Assembly: GCA_944376335.1 (NCBI GenBank)
Contig: CALWCH010000001.1
Coordinates: 62,001 to 126,000 of the forward strand
DNA: 64,000 bases
Direction: 5' to 3'
Source of the DNA: an uncultured Clostridia bacterium
GTDB lineage: Bacteria > Bacillota > Clostridia > Christensenellales > Borkfalkiaceae
This document shows, in pieces, positions 53,764-62,743 of the stretch. The position numbers and the translations under genes were made by a program. The notes below the pieces were generated by a model. It made no database searches. It was not told the origin of the DNA and was given only the letters and a program-made list of their open reading frames with translations. The stretch's first letter is position 1, and every line of letters starts with the position of its first letter.

Positions 53764-54675
53764 ATGATCTACTTAAAGGACTTCAAGCAGGGAAAACTTC
53801 TTTACGAGGCGCTCGATTCGGACATTCGCCTCGGCATATTAGACGAGCTTTTAGAGAAGGGCGAGCTCAACCTCGCTCACTTCGCCCAACATTTCCACGT
53901 CTCCAACGGGGCGATCACCGCGCACGTCAAAAAGCTCTACGAGGCGGGGCTCATCGAGATCACCACGTCCTCGGGCAAGCGCGGCACGCAGAAAATTTGC
54001 AGCCTCGCCGCCGACAAGATCGTCATCGACTTTCTAAAGGGCGAACAGCCCGAGGGCAGGGTGGAGAGCGCCCTCATCGACATCGGCCACTACGTCAGCT
54101 ACGACATTCACCCCACCTGCGGCATCGCCACGTTTGAAAAGACGATCGGCCGCTTCGACGACCCTTCCTGCTTCTCCTATCCCGAGCGCATCAAGGCGGG
54201 CATCCTCTGGTTCGCGTGGGGGCATGTGGAGTACCTCATCCCCAACTACCTCACGCCCGAGAGTGAACTTTTAGAACTCCAATTTTCCATGGAGCTTGCG
54301 AGCGAGGCGCCCGGCTACGCCGCCTACTACCCCAGCGACATCCACTTTTCCGTCAACGGGCACACCCTCGGCTACTTCAAGAGCCGCGGCGAGTACAACG
54401 ACCGCACGGGCAACTGCAACCCCGCCTGGTGGAGCGGCAACCTCGGCCAATACGGCAAAAAGGTGCTCGTCGTCGTCAACCGCCAGGGCAGCTACGTCTG
54501 CGGCATGAAGGTCTCGGATACGACGCTGCAGGACTTAAAGTTGCGGGCGGGCGATCAGATCCGCTTCCGCATCTCCGTTCCCGAGGACGCCGTGCACCGC
54601 GGCGGCGTCACCCTCTTCGGCCGCGGCTTTGGGGATTACGATGAGGGCATCGTCTGCAATTTCGTCACCAAATGA
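53764..54675 (+). CDS. ArsR-type winged-helix regulator with C-terminal sensor-like domain
   Basis: 303 aa. Residues 15-90 form a winged helix (ILDELLEKGELNLAHFAQHF, then VSNGAITAHVKKLYEAGLI). The 200-residue remainder is beta-rich and tryptophan-containing (NPAWWSGNLGQYG; GDQIRFRISVPEDAV), suggesting a ligand-binding jelly-roll; no metal-sensor cysteine cluster typical of ArsR is present. GGGGAG precedes ATG 53764. It has its own promoter and operator-like palindrome and stands upstream of the glycerol-1-phosphate dehydrogenase and TIM-barrel genes, possible targets. Effector unknown. Confidence 0.75.
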   Translation: MIYLKDFKQGKLLYEALDSDIRLGILDELLEKGELNLAHFAQHFHVSNGAITAHVKKLYEAGLIEITTSSGKRGTQKICSLAADKIVIDFLKGEQPEGRVESALIDIGHYVSYDIHPTCGIATFEKTIGRFDDPSCFSYPERIKAGILWFAWGHVEYLIPNYLTPESELLELQFSMELASEAPGYAAYYPSDIHFSVNGHTLGYFKSRGEYNDRTGNCNPAWWSGNLGQYGKKVLVVVNRQGSYVCGMKVSDTTLQDLKLRAGDQIRFRISVPEDAVHRGGVTLFGRGFGDYDEGIVCNFVTK

Positions 54676-54683
54676 GGTTCGAG

Positions 54684-54877
54684 GTTCGAGCAAACATCTG
54701 CGGCGCGATCCATTGTCGGGCTTCGCTTTCCCTCGGTCATTTACTCTGTTCGAGCAAAAATCTGCGGCGCAATACTTTGTCGGGCTTCGCTTTCCCTCGG
54801 TCATTTACTCTGTTCGAGCAAAAATCTGCGGCGCAATACTTTGTCGGGCTTGCGTTTTGCCTCGGTCATTTGCCTCT
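54684..54877. repeat. 64-bp tandem repeat, three copies
   Basis: Copies begin at 54684, 54748 and 54812, each opening GTTCGAGCAAA. Copies one and two are nearly identical in their last 35 bp; copies two and three in their first 40 bp. Period 64 is not a multiple of three, so it is not a coding repeat. Together with the next repeat it fills the 401-bp gene-free gap 54676-55076. Confidence 0.9.
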
Positions 54878-54886
54878 AAGCAAACT

Positions 54887-55025
54887 CCCGTCGGCAAAGC
54901 CGCGCCCTTCTCGTCTTGATTGCATCTCTTTGCTCTCACTTCGCTTAAAAGGACGGTGACGCGAAGACCCCGTCGGCAAAGCCGCGCCCTTCTCGTCTTG
55001 CTTGCATCTCTTTGCTCTCACTTCG
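54887..55025. repeat. 57-bp direct repeat, two copies 82 bp apart
   Basis: Units 54887-54943 and 54969-55025 begin CCCGTCGGCAAAGCCGCG and differ at about one base. 25 bp of unrelated sequence lies between. No gene or promoter recognised here. Confidence 0.9.
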
Positions 55026-55076
55026 GGAGCCCCAACTTTACCACGATACGCACATTTATCCCTAACAGGTGAACAT

Positions 55077-56201
55077 ATGGATATTTCTGCACTTTCCAAG
55101 CGCTTTCACATCAATGCGGAGCGCGTCGAAGGCGGGCACTTCCCCGTCTTTGAAGCGAGCGTCAAAACGCAGCGCGTCCTGCTCGTCTCGGACGAGGTGA
55201 CGCGGCAATTCGCCGAGCCTCTCTTAAATTCTTTGCAGGAGCGCGGCATTGCAGCCTCCCTCTTCACGATTCCCGAAAGGGAGCCCGTCGCTGACGAGGC
55301 GACCGTCGCGCGCGTCATGGCGGCGGCAGAAAATTTCGACTACCTTCTCGCCGTCGGTTCGGGCACTCTCAACGACCTTTGCAAGCGCGCGGGCTTTCTT
55401 CTCAACAAAAAGAGCGGCGTATATGCGACCGCCCCTTCCATGGACGGCTACACGTCGGGCGTCACCCCCCTCATCGAGAAGGGCTTTAAAATTACGCGCG
55501 ACGCGCAGACGGCGTCCGACGTCTTAATGGACTTCTCCGTTTTAAAGGCCGCCCCGTCCATCATGATCGGCGCGGGCGTGGGGGACATTCTCGCCAAGTA
55601 CTGCTGCCTCACCGACTGGCGCATCTCGCGCGATCTCAAGGGCGAAAACTACAACGACGAGGCTGCTTCCCTCATGTATAACGCCGTGCGCGCGTGCGAA
55701 AAGAGCCTTCCTTCTCTCTTTGCAGGCAAGGACGAGGGCGTCGAAAAGCTGATGGAAGCGCTGCTCATCTCGGGCTATGCGATGGTCATTGCGGGCAGTT
55801 CCCGCCCCGCCTCGGGCGCGGAACACCACATGAGCCACTTCCTCGAAATGGACTTTCTAAAGCGCGGCGAGCACATCCCCCTGCACGGCGTCAAAGTGGG
55901 GCTGGGCACCGCCGTCTCCCTCTACCTCTATCATACCTTGGGCGGCCGCCGCGATTTTGCGGGCAAAGAGACCGTCTTAAAGGAGGCGGAGGGGCTCCCT
56001 TCGAGCGGCTTCGTCCTCTCCACCCTTGAAAAACTTCAATGCCCCACGCGCTTTTCTCAGCTCGGCGTCTCGCCCGAGACGGTGCGCACCATGTTCTTCG
56101 AAGCGTATAAGATAAGAGACCGCTTCACCATCCTCACCCTCTACAACGAGGAAGGGCTGATGAAAGGCACCGCCGACGAACTCATGGAGAAGTTCTACTG
56201 A
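55077..56201 (+). CDS. sn-Glycerol-1-phosphate dehydrogenase, AraM/EgsA-like
   Basis: 374-aa iron-alcohol-dehydrogenase-fold enzyme reducing DHAP to glycerol-1-phosphate, the archaeal-type lipid headgroup stereoisomer; the Bacillus AraM homologue is known. NAD site VGSGTLNDLCK, substrate region APSMDGYTSGVTPLI, metal ligands in GAGVGDILAKYCC and GAEHHMSHFLEM. ATG 55077 follows AGGTGAAC; an extension to 55002 runs into the repeats. Its TGA overlaps the next gene's ATG by one base. Confidence 0.85.
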   Translation: MDISALSKRFHINAERVEGGHFPVFEASVKTQRVLLVSDEVTRQFAEPLLNSLQERGIAASLFTIPEREPVADEATVARVMAAAENFDYLLAVGSGTLNDLCKRAGFLLNKKSGVYATAPSMDGYTSGVTPLIEKGFKITRDAQTASDVLMDFSVLKAAPSIMIGAGVGDILAKYCCLTDWRISRDLKGENYNDEAASLMYNAVRACEKSLPSLFAGKDEGVEKLMEALLISGYAMVIAGSSRPASGAEHHMSHFLEMDFLKRGEHIPLHGVKVGLGTAVSLYLYHTLGGRRDFAGKETVLKEAEGLPSSGFVLSTLEKLQCPTRFSQLGVSPETVRTMFFEAYKIRDRFTILTLYNEEGLMKGTADELMEKFY

Positions 56202-56989
56202 TGCAGGCGGGCATCTCCACGGCGACGCTCTTTAACCGCCGCAACAACGAGGACGCGCTCGCCCTCTTCAAAGAATGGGGTATCCCCGTTGCGGAAGTAT
56301 TCTTAACGTCCTTCTCGGAGTACGACCCCGCCTTTGCGCGCCTCTGCGCCGAGCGAAAGGGGAGCGTACACATTCACTCCGTGCACGTCCTCAACACGCA
56401 GTTCGAGCCCCAGCTCTATAATTCTCACCCCCGCGTCAAGGGGGATGCCTTCGCCCTTTTAGAGCGCACCATGCAGTGCGCCAACATTCTGGGGGCAACA
56501 CACTATACCTTTCACGGCGTCGCGAGGCTCAAGCGCACCTTCCGCGAAAATCTGCCCAAATCGGGGGAGCAGACGAAAGAGATCGCCGACGTGTGCGAAA
56601 GCTACGGCGTGCAGCTGTGCTATGAGAACGTCGAATGGGCGCTCTACAACCGCCCGGGCGTGTTTTCGGCGCTCAAAGAGCATTGCCCCGCACTCAAGGG
56701 CGTTCTCGACTTAAAGCAGGCGCGCATCTCGGGGTACGACTATTTCGACTACTTAAAGGAGATGGGCACTTCGCTCACCCACGTCCATGTGAGCGACATT
56801 TCGGCAGAGGGCAAGCTGTGCCTTCCCGGGCGCGGCGTCTTCGACTTCCCGCTCCTTATTCGGCGATTGCGGGAGATCGGCTTTACGGGCCCGCTTCTCA
56901 TCGAAAACTATTCGGGCGACTACGGGGGCGAGGACGAGCTCCGCGCTTCCTTCGAATGGCTTTCCAATCTCATCGAACACAACCAATAA
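56201..56989 (+). CDS. Sugar-phosphate isomerase/epimerase-like TIM-barrel protein
   Basis: 262-aa AP-endonuclease-2/xylose-isomerase-like barrel. Family features are the N-terminal AGISTATLFNR, YTFHGVARLK, metal-site glutamate in YENVEWALYN, HVHVSDIS, and the closing glutamate in LIENYSGDYGG. Exact substrate unknown. Coupled by TGATG to the glycerol-1-phosphate dehydrogenase, so it probably acts on a related polyol or sugar phosphate. Confidence 0.83.
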   Translation: MQAGISTATLFNRRNNEDALALFKEWGIPVAEVFLTSFSEYDPAFARLCAERKGSVHIHSVHVLNTQFEPQLYNSHPRVKGDAFALLERTMQCANILGATHYTFHGVARLKRTFRENLPKSGEQTKEIADVCESYGVQLCYENVEWALYNRPGVFSALKEHCPALKGVLDLKQARISGYDYFDYLKEMGTSLTHVHVSDISAEGKLCLPGRGVFDFPLLIRRLREIGFTGPLLIENYSGDYGGEDELRASFEWLSNLIEHNQ

Positions 56990-57030
56990 CAGCCAATACC
57001 AACCAATAACGGCACAAACAGGGGGGAACC

Positions 57031-59460
57031 GTGCTTCAAATCAGAAATCTTACCAAGCGCTATTCGACCAAGGGGGAGACCGTCGAAGCGCTCCATCACG
57101 TCTCCCTCGACTTTCCCGAGACGGGCATGGTGTTCCTTCTCGGGAAATCGGGCAGCGGCAAATCGACGCTCTTGAATCTTGCGGGCGGGCTGGATTCTCC
57201 CGACGAGGGGGAGATCATCGTCAAAGGCAAGTCCTCCAAGGACTTTTCGGAGAGCGACTTCGACTCCTACCGCAACACCTACGTCGGCTTCATCTTCCAG
57301 GAATACAACATCCTGAACGAGCTCACCGTGGGTGAAAACGTTGCCCTCGCCTTAGAGCTCCAGGGCAAGCCCAAGGACAGCGCGCACATCTCCGAGCTTC
57401 TCGAAATGGTCGACCTTCAGGGCTATGCCGACCGCAAGCCCAACACCCTCTCGGGCGGGCAGAAGCAGCGCGTCGCCATCGCGCGGGCGCTCGTCAAGGA
57501 GCCCGAGATCATCATGGCGGACGAGCCCACGGGCGCGCTCGACTCGCAGACGGGCGCGCAGGTGTTCGATACCTTAAAGAAGCTCTCCCGCGAGAAGCTC
57601 GTCGTCATCGTCTCGCACGACAGGGACTTTGCCGAGACGTATGCCGACCGCATCATCGAACTTCGCGACGGCTCCATCATCTCTGACGTCACCCGCTCGG
57701 GCGATGGGGGAGAGAAAAAGAACGTCATCGAGGCGGGCCCCAAAAAGCTCACCGTCGTAAACGGCGCCGCCCTCACGCAGGAGGACGAGACGCGCATTCT
57801 GCAATTCCTCCGTTCCAATAAGGGGAGCGTCGTCCTCTCTGCCGAGAAGGAGGAACTTCCCGCCGCAGCAGCCGCGGGCACCTTTGCGCCCACCGACACG
57901 ACCCCCGCCCCGCGCGAGGAAAACACGGCGTCCTTCATTCCTTCCCGCTTCCCCGCCCGCTATGCCTTCAAAATGGGCGCGGCGAGCCTCCGCTTCAAGC
58001 CCCTCCGCCTCGTCGTCACCGTCCTTCTCGCCGCCATCGCCTTCATCGTGTTCGGCGTGTTCTCGACGATGATCACCTATTCGCCCGCCGACATGGGCAT
58101 CTCGGGGCTCGTGGGCTCCTCCTACGGCGCGGCAGTGCTCGAAAAGCAGCTCATCATGCACGGCACAGACGCCAACGGCAACGAATATACCCGCCGCCTG
58201 CAGCTGTCCGGCGCCCCCAATTTCGTCCAAGAGGAAGTGGAAACCATCCGCGAAGACTCGGGGCTCAACTTCCTTCCCGTGTTCACCTTCGGCGAAACCT
58301 ATCTGAGCTTTCTTCCCTCCTTTGCGCCGTCCGACAGCGAGATCTACCGCGAGAGCGAATTTTATTACGCCCTGCGGGACTTTTCGGGGTTTGCCGAGGC
58401 GTCCTATATTCTCGAGGACCCCGCCTTTACCCTCGCCGCAGGCAGCTTCCCCACGGCGAAGAACGAGGGCATGATCTCCACGCACGTCGCCGATGCCTTC
58501 CTCTCCTTCGGCTATCGGTCGGACAACGGCGAGATCGAGGCGATCTCCTCCTACGAGGACCTCATCGGCAAGCAGCTCCATCTCAGCGTCGGGCTCAAGG
58601 ACAACGCGTTCTATGTCACCGTCACGGGCATCTTCGATGCGGGCGAGGACCTCTCCGCCTTCGATGCGCTCAAGTCGAACGACCTTTTGGTGAGCGAGCA
58701 GGAGCAACTTGCCGAGGAATTATCCGAAGTATTCCTCAACAGCATGTCCTCCGTCTGCTTTGTCGGGGAGGGGTTCTATGAGGAGTATGCCTATTTCGAC
58801 GTCGCCGAGCGCAACTGCCGCACGCTCTTGAGCCAGGTGGAGCGGGACTACGGCGGCACCACGGCATACACCGAAGAGTCCGCATCCGCCCGCCGCTACC
58901 AGCGGCTCATGGCGCCGCTCTCTTCCGACCGCGAAGGCTGCGCCGCGGCGCTCTTTGCCTACTACGGGAGAGAGGAAAGAGAGCTCGACTTAAGCTACAA
59001 CATCCCCTACGCCTTCCTCGACAGCGTCGATGAAGGGCAGGAGATCTACACGCTCATCTTCCCCATCATCGGGGCGGCGGCGGGCGTACTTGCCCTCTTT
59101 GCGGCGCTATTGCTCTTTAGCTTCATCTCCCAGAGCATCAACGGCAAGAAGAAGGAGATCGGCATCCTCCGCGCCGTGGGGGCGAGGGGCATCGACGTCT
59201 TTAAGATCTTCATCGTCGAGGGCATCGCCGTCACGCTCATCTGCCTTGCCCTCGGCATCTTGGGGAGCATCGCCGCCTGCGCCCTCACCAACAGTATCCT
59301 CATTTCCGAGGGCGTGCTCGCCTACGACTTCTTCCTCTTCACCTGGAAGAACGCGCTCATCCTCTTCGGCATCGCTGCGGTCACCTCGCTCGTTGCAACG
59401 GGCATCCCCGTCGCGGTATTCTCCAAAAAGAAGCCTGTCGAAACCATCCGCTCCATCTGA
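57031..59460 (+). CDS. ABC transporter, ATPase fused to FtsX-type permease
   Basis: 809 aa from GTG 57031 after GGGGGG. Residues 1-225 are a LolD/MacB-type ATPase: Walker [16 protein letters not shown]-loop IFQEYN, signature [10 protein letters not shown], Walker [14 protein letters not shown]-loop VSHD. A linker of about 80 residues leads to a transmembrane helix (about 325-345), an external domain of some 330 residues, and three C-terminal helices (about 680-795) of the FtsX fold with [15 protein letters not shown]. Resembles peptide-sensing or lipoprotein/antibiotic exporters. No two-component system adjoins it. Confidence 0.9.
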   Translation: MLQIRNLTKRYSTKGETVEALHHVSLDFPETGMVFLLGKSGSGKSTLLNLAGGLDSPDEGEIIVKGKSSKDFSESDFDSYRNTYVGFIFQEYNILNELTVGENVALALELQGKPKDSAHISELLEMVDLQGYADRKPNTLSGGQKQRVAIARALVKEPEIIMADEPTGALDSQTGAQVFDTLKKLSREKLVVIVSHDRDFAETYADRIIELRDGSIISDVTRSGDGGEKKNVIEAGPKKLTVVNGAALTQEDETRILQFLRSNKGSVVLSAEKEELPAAAAAGTFAPTDTTPAPREENTASFIPSRFPARYAFKMGAASLRFKPLRLVVTVLLAAIAFIVFGVFSTMITYSPADMGISGLVGSSYGAAVLEKQLIMHGTDANGNEYTRRLQLSGAPNFVQEEVETIREDSGLNFLPVFTFGETYLSFLPSFAPSDSEIYRESEFYYALRDFSGFAEASYILEDPAFTLAAGSFPTAKNEGMISTHVADAFLSFGYRSDNGEIEAISSYEDLIGKQLHLSVGLKDNAFYVTVTGIFDAGEDLSAFDALKSNDLLVSEQEQLAEELSEVFLNSMSSVCFVGEGFYEEYAYFDVAERNCRTLLSQVERDYGGTTAYTEESASARRYQRLMAPLSSDREGCAAALFAYYGREERELDLSYNIPYAFLDSVDEGQEIYTLIFPIIGAAAGVLALFAALLLFSFISQSINGKKKEIGILRAVGARGIDVFKIFIVEGIAVTLICLALGILGSIAACALTNSILISEGVLAYDFFLFTWKNALILFGIAAVTSLVATGIPVAVFSKKKPVETIRSI

Positions 59461-59501
59461 AAAACCGTGCAAAAAACTCTTCTTCCCCGCCCCGAAAGCA
59501 T

Positions 59502-59530
59502 TTGACAACGCAGGCAAAGTCTGCTATAAT
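59502..59530 (+). promoter_or_regulatory. Sigma-A promoter of rpsU
   Basis: TTGACA (59502-59507), 17-bp spacer, TATAAT (59525-59530). Conventional leader with GAAGGAGGG. Confidence 0.95.
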
Positions 59531-59588
59531 GGGCAGGCAACTTGAAAAAAGGGCAAATAAGTGCTGCGGCGAAGGAGGGTTGAATAGG

Positions 59589-59765
59589 ATGTCCACCATC
59601 AGAGTCGGCGAAAACGAAAATCTCGAAAACGCGCTGCGCCGTTTCAAGAGAAAGTGCTCCCGCGACGGCATCATCGGCGATCTCCGCAAGAAGGAGTTCT
59701 ACGAAAAGCCTTCCGTCAAGAAGAGAAAGAAGGCGGAAGCAGCCAGAAAGAGAAGCAGAAACTAA
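59589..59765 (+). CDS. rpsU: 30S ribosomal protein S21
   Basis: 58 aa, very basic. Begins [19 protein letters not shown] and ends with the Lys/Arg-rich [14 protein letters not shown] tail. ATG 59589 follows AAGGAGGG; an upstream in-frame ATG at 59502 lies within the promoter -35 and is rejected. Monocistronic with its own terminator. Confidence 0.97.
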   Translation: MSTIRVGENENLENALRRFKRKCSRDGIIGDLRKKEFYEKPSVKKRKKAEAARKRSRN

Positions 59766-59772
59766 AGATGAG

Positions 59773-59800
59773 AACCGTAACGAGCCGTTACGGTTTTTTT
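59773..59800 (+). terminator. Intrinsic terminator of rpsU
   Basis: AACCGTAAC / GTTACGGTT, GAGCC loop, T-run to 59800. Confidence 0.95.
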
Positions 59801-59845
59801 CTTGCAAATTTTGTCGAAATCACGCTGAAAATGGAGTAAAATGGC

Positions 59846-60241
59846 ATGGAGCGGACGTTGAAATCGCTTGCAAAAGAGGCCAAGGCGCGCATGAAGAAGG
59901 GGTTTTGGAGGCAATGCGAGGAAGAACTCGACGAGCACTTAAAGGAAGCGCGCGAGCAGGGGATCAGCGAAAGCAGAATGGAGCGGTACTTCAAGGGCAA
60001 AGTCACCGGCCGCATCAAGGGGGAAGCGCCCGACGAATTCTATCTCAAGGTCAAAAAGCTTCTTTTGGAGGAAGGGGAGGTCTCCGACGCCATCGGCCGC
60101 CTCACCGATAAAGAGTATTACAGCACCCTCTCCTATGAGGAAAAACAGCGCTATACGCTGGAACTCTCGGAAAAGTACTTGAAAGCCCTCGAGCGCTTCA
60201 AGCGGGAAGTCGAGTTCGAGCGCAGAAAGCCGCAGGGCTGA
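59846..60241 (+). CDS. Small helical protein of unknown function
   Basis: 131 aa, not recognised. Almost wholly charged alpha-helix (about 40% Lys, Arg, Glu) with no membrane segment, cysteine or known motif. GGAG lies 9 nt upstream of ATG 59846. Start MERTLKSLAKEAKARMKKG; later FWRQCEEELDEHL and DEFYLKVKKLLLEEG. Location between rpsU and pcrA hints at a nucleic-acid or RecX-like regulatory role, but no RecX signature is visible. Confidence 0.65.
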   Translation: MERTLKSLAKEAKARMKKGFWRQCEEELDEHLKEAREQGISESRMERYFKGKVTGRIKGEAPDEFYLKVKKLLLEEGEVSDAIGRLTDKEYYSTLSYEEKQRYTLELSEKYLKALERFKREVEFERRKPQG

Positions 60242-60295
60242 AAGGGGTAAGAAAGGGTAAGAAAAGGGCAAGAAAGGGGCAAAAAGGGGAGGGGC
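60242..60295 (+). repeat. Polypurine low-complexity tract
   Basis: About 54 bp of imperfect 10-11 bp repeats of GGGGTAAGAAA type, nearly all purine on the plus strand. Lies between the small unknown gene and the pcrA promoter. Confidence 0.7.
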
Positions 60296-60333
60296 GTACT
60301 TTGCTCCTTGCCCGCAATGCGCGGGGCAAACGC

Positions 60334-60362
60334 TTGTCGAATCGGGGCGGATATGCTATAAT
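60334..60362 (+). promoter_or_regulatory. Sigma-A promoter fused to the pcrA start
   Basis: TTGTCG (60334-60339), 17-bp spacer, TATAAT (60357-60362), then GTTTTC and ATG 60369. No ribosome site. Confidence 0.85.
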
Positions 60363-60368
60363 GTTTTC

Positions 60369-62732
60369 ATGAACGATACAAAGCTCAACGAAGAACAGCG
60401 GCTGCCCGTCGAGACGACGGAGGGGGCAGTGCTCGTGCTCGCAGGCGCGGGCAGCGGCAAGACGCGGGTCTTAACTGCCCGCATCGCCCACCTCGTGGAG
60501 ATGGGCGTCCCGCCCGAGAATATTCTCGCCATCACCTTCACCAACAAGGCGGCGAACGAGATGAAGGAGCGCCTCTCCCTCATCGCCGATACGCGTAGGA
60601 TGTGGGTGAGCACCATCCACTCGATGTGCGTGCGCATCTTAAGGATGTATGCGGAAAGGCGGGGGCTCACGCCCAATTTTTCCATCTATTCCGAACAGGA
60701 GCGCACTGCCGTCATCAAACAGGCATTCAAGGAGTGCGATTTCGAAGAGGACAGCTTACTCAAGAGCATCAAATGGCACATCTCCAACGCCAAGATGCTC
60801 GGCCTCTCCCCGCGCGATTATGCCCTCCGTTACCGCACCGAGCGCAACGTCGAAGAGGCAGTCAAGGTGTACGAAAAGTACGACAACCACCTAAAGCGCA
60901 ACAACGCGCTCGACTTTGATGACCTTCTCACCGAGGCGCGCGCCCTGCTCTCTTCCGACAAGGAAGCGCGGGAGTACCTTGCGGGCAAGTTCCGCTACAT
61001 CCACGTCGACGAGTTTCAGGACACCAACGCCGTGCAGTTCGACATCGTCAAATTGCTCGCGAGCGTGCACGGCAACCTCTTTGTCGTGGGCGACGACGAC
61101 CAGTCCATCTACGGCTGGCGGGGCGCGCAGATCGAGAACATTCTCCACTTCGAGCGCACCTATCCCACCGCCAAGACCTTCAAACTGCAGCAGAACTACC
61201 GCTCCACGAAGGCCATTCTCTCGCTTGCGAACGCGTCCATTGCGCACAATCTCAACCGCAAGGGCAAGAAATTGTGGACGCAGAACGCCGCGGGCGATAA
61301 GCCCGTCTGGCACGAAGCGGACGAGGAAGCGGGCGAGGCATTATACGCCGCCCGTCTCATCACCGAGCTCAAGCGGCAGGGCTATAAGCCCTCCGACTTC
61401 GCCGTGCTCCTGCGCATCAACGCGCTCACCCGCTCCTTCGAGCAGGAATTCACGAAGTACGGCATCGCCTACAAGGTGTTCGGCGGCTTCCGCTTCTACG
61501 AAAGAAAGGAGATCAAGGATATCCTCGCCTATCTCCGCCTCATCTCCAACCCGTTCGACAGCGAGGCGGTCTCCCGCATCATCAACGTGCCCCGTCGCGG
61601 CATCGGCGAAAAGACGATGGAGACCCTCCGCGCCTATGCAGAGAGAGAGGAACTCTCCCTCTACGACGCCGTTTTGGACTGCGACCTTCTCCCCCTCACC
61701 GAGGGCGTCAAGGCAAAACTGCGCGCCTTCGGGAGCTTCATCAAGGAGTTCGTCATCCTCGCGCAGGAAGCGCCCGTCAACGAGCTCGTCACCGAGCTTT
61801 TAACGCGTTCGGGCATGCGGGAGATGTATTTAGACGGCACGGACGAGGGTGCCGCCAAACTTGCCAACTTGGATGAATTCGTCAATTCCGTCGAGGAATT
61901 CGTGCGCATGAACCCCGAGGCGACGCTTTCCGACTATTTGCAGCAGATCACGCTGTATTCGGATACCGACGAGATGAACGAGAGCGACTACGTCACGATC
62001 GCCACCATCCACGCCGTCAAGGGCCTCGAATTCCGCTGCGTCTTTTTGTGCGGGCTGGAGGAAAACATCATGCCCACCTCGCGCGCCAAGGACTCGCCCG
62101 ACGGCATCGAAGAGGAACGGCGGCTCATGTACGTCGCCATCACCCGCGCGCGGGAAAAGCTCTGGCTCACGCGCAGCCGCTCGCGCTATCTCTACGGGCG
62201 GCGGGAGCCCACCATCCGCTCGGAATTTATCGACGAGCTCAAGGACGAGCTCGGCATCGAGGACACGAAGGCACGCTACAGCGGCGACTTCGGCGACGAG
62301 GACGAGGGCGGCTACGGCTATGGCTACGGCGGCCGCTCCTACGGGCGCTCGTCCTACGGAGCTTACGGCGGCTACGGCGGCTATCAAAGTTCTGCCCCGA
62401 GAAGGGTGGGGAGAGCGTCCGAAGAGGACGGCTTCCGCACCTTCGGCAGCGGCAGACCGACCCAAAAGAGCCCCGCGCAAAAGCCGCCCGAAAAGAAAGC
62501 GCCCGTCCGCTTCGGCAATGTGGGAAGAATCGCACAGCCCGCCCCCGCGCAGAAGGGCGGAAAGGACGTCTCAAAATTTCAAGAGGGCGTCAAAGTGCGC
62601 CATCCCCGCTTCGGCGAGGGCGTCATCACGGGCGTGAGAGGGGCGGGCAATAACGTCATCGTCACCGTCCGCTTTGCCTCTGCGGGAAATAAAGACCTCG
62701 CCGCCGCACTCGCACCCTTGGAGATCATCTGA
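60369..62732 (+). CDS. pcrA: ATP-dependent DNA helicase PcrA/UvrD
   Basis: 787-aa SF1A 3'-5' helicase for repair and replication-conflict clearance. Walker A AGAGSGKTRVLTARIAHL (near 24-41), TFTNKAANEMKER, Walker B VDEFQDTNAVQ, QNYRSTKAIL, and C-terminal HAVKGLEF and VAITRAREKLWLTRS. Residues about 640-675 are a Gly/Tyr-rich low-complexity linker, followed by a Pro/Lys linker and the RNA-polymerase-binding Tudor-like domain (VKVRHPRFGEGVITG). Start codon lies 6 nt after the -10 box with no Shine-Dalgarno. ligA follows after 11 bp. Confidence 0.95.
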   Translation: MNDTKLNEEQRLPVETTEGAVLVLAGAGSGKTRVLTARIAHLVEMGVPPENILAITFTNKAANEMKERLSLIADTRRMWVSTIHSMCVRILRMYAERRGLTPNFSIYSEQERTAVIKQAFKECDFEEDSLLKSIKWHISNAKMLGLSPRDYALRYRTERNVEEAVKVYEKYDNHLKRNNALDFDDLLTEARALLSSDKEAREYLAGKFRYIHVDEFQDTNAVQFDIVKLLASVHGNLFVVGDDDQSIYGWRGAQIENILHFERTYPTAKTFKLQQNYRSTKAILSLANASIAHNLNRKGKKLWTQNAAGDKPVWHEADEEAGEALYAARLITELKRQGYKPSDFAVLLRINALTRSFEQEFTKYGIAYKVFGGFRFYERKEIKDILAYLRLISNPFDSEAVSRIINVPRRGIGEKTMETLRAYAEREELSLYDAVLDCDLLPLTEGVKAKLRAFGSFIKEFVILAQEAPVNELVTELLTRSGMREMYLDGTDEGAAKLANLDEFVNSVEEFVRMNPEATLSDYLQQITLYSDTDEMNESDYVTIATIHAVKGLEFRCVFLCGLEENIMPTSRAKDSPDGIEEERRLMYVAITRAREKLWLTRSRSRYLYGRREPTIRSEFIDELKDELGIEDTKARYSGDFGDEDEGGYGYGYGGRSYGRSSYGAYGGYGGYQSSAPRRVGRASEEDGFRTFGSGRPTQKSPAQKPPEKKAPVRFGNVGRIAQPAPAQKGGKDVSKFQEGVKVRHPRFGEGVITGVRGAGNNVIVTVRFASAGNKDLAAALAPLEII

Positions 62733-62743
62733 AAGGAGAGGCT

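Noticed and set aside
54672..54959. Open frame through the 64-bp repeats
   Set aside because: The repeat period is not a multiple of three, so the peptide is not repetitive; no ribosome site or promoter.
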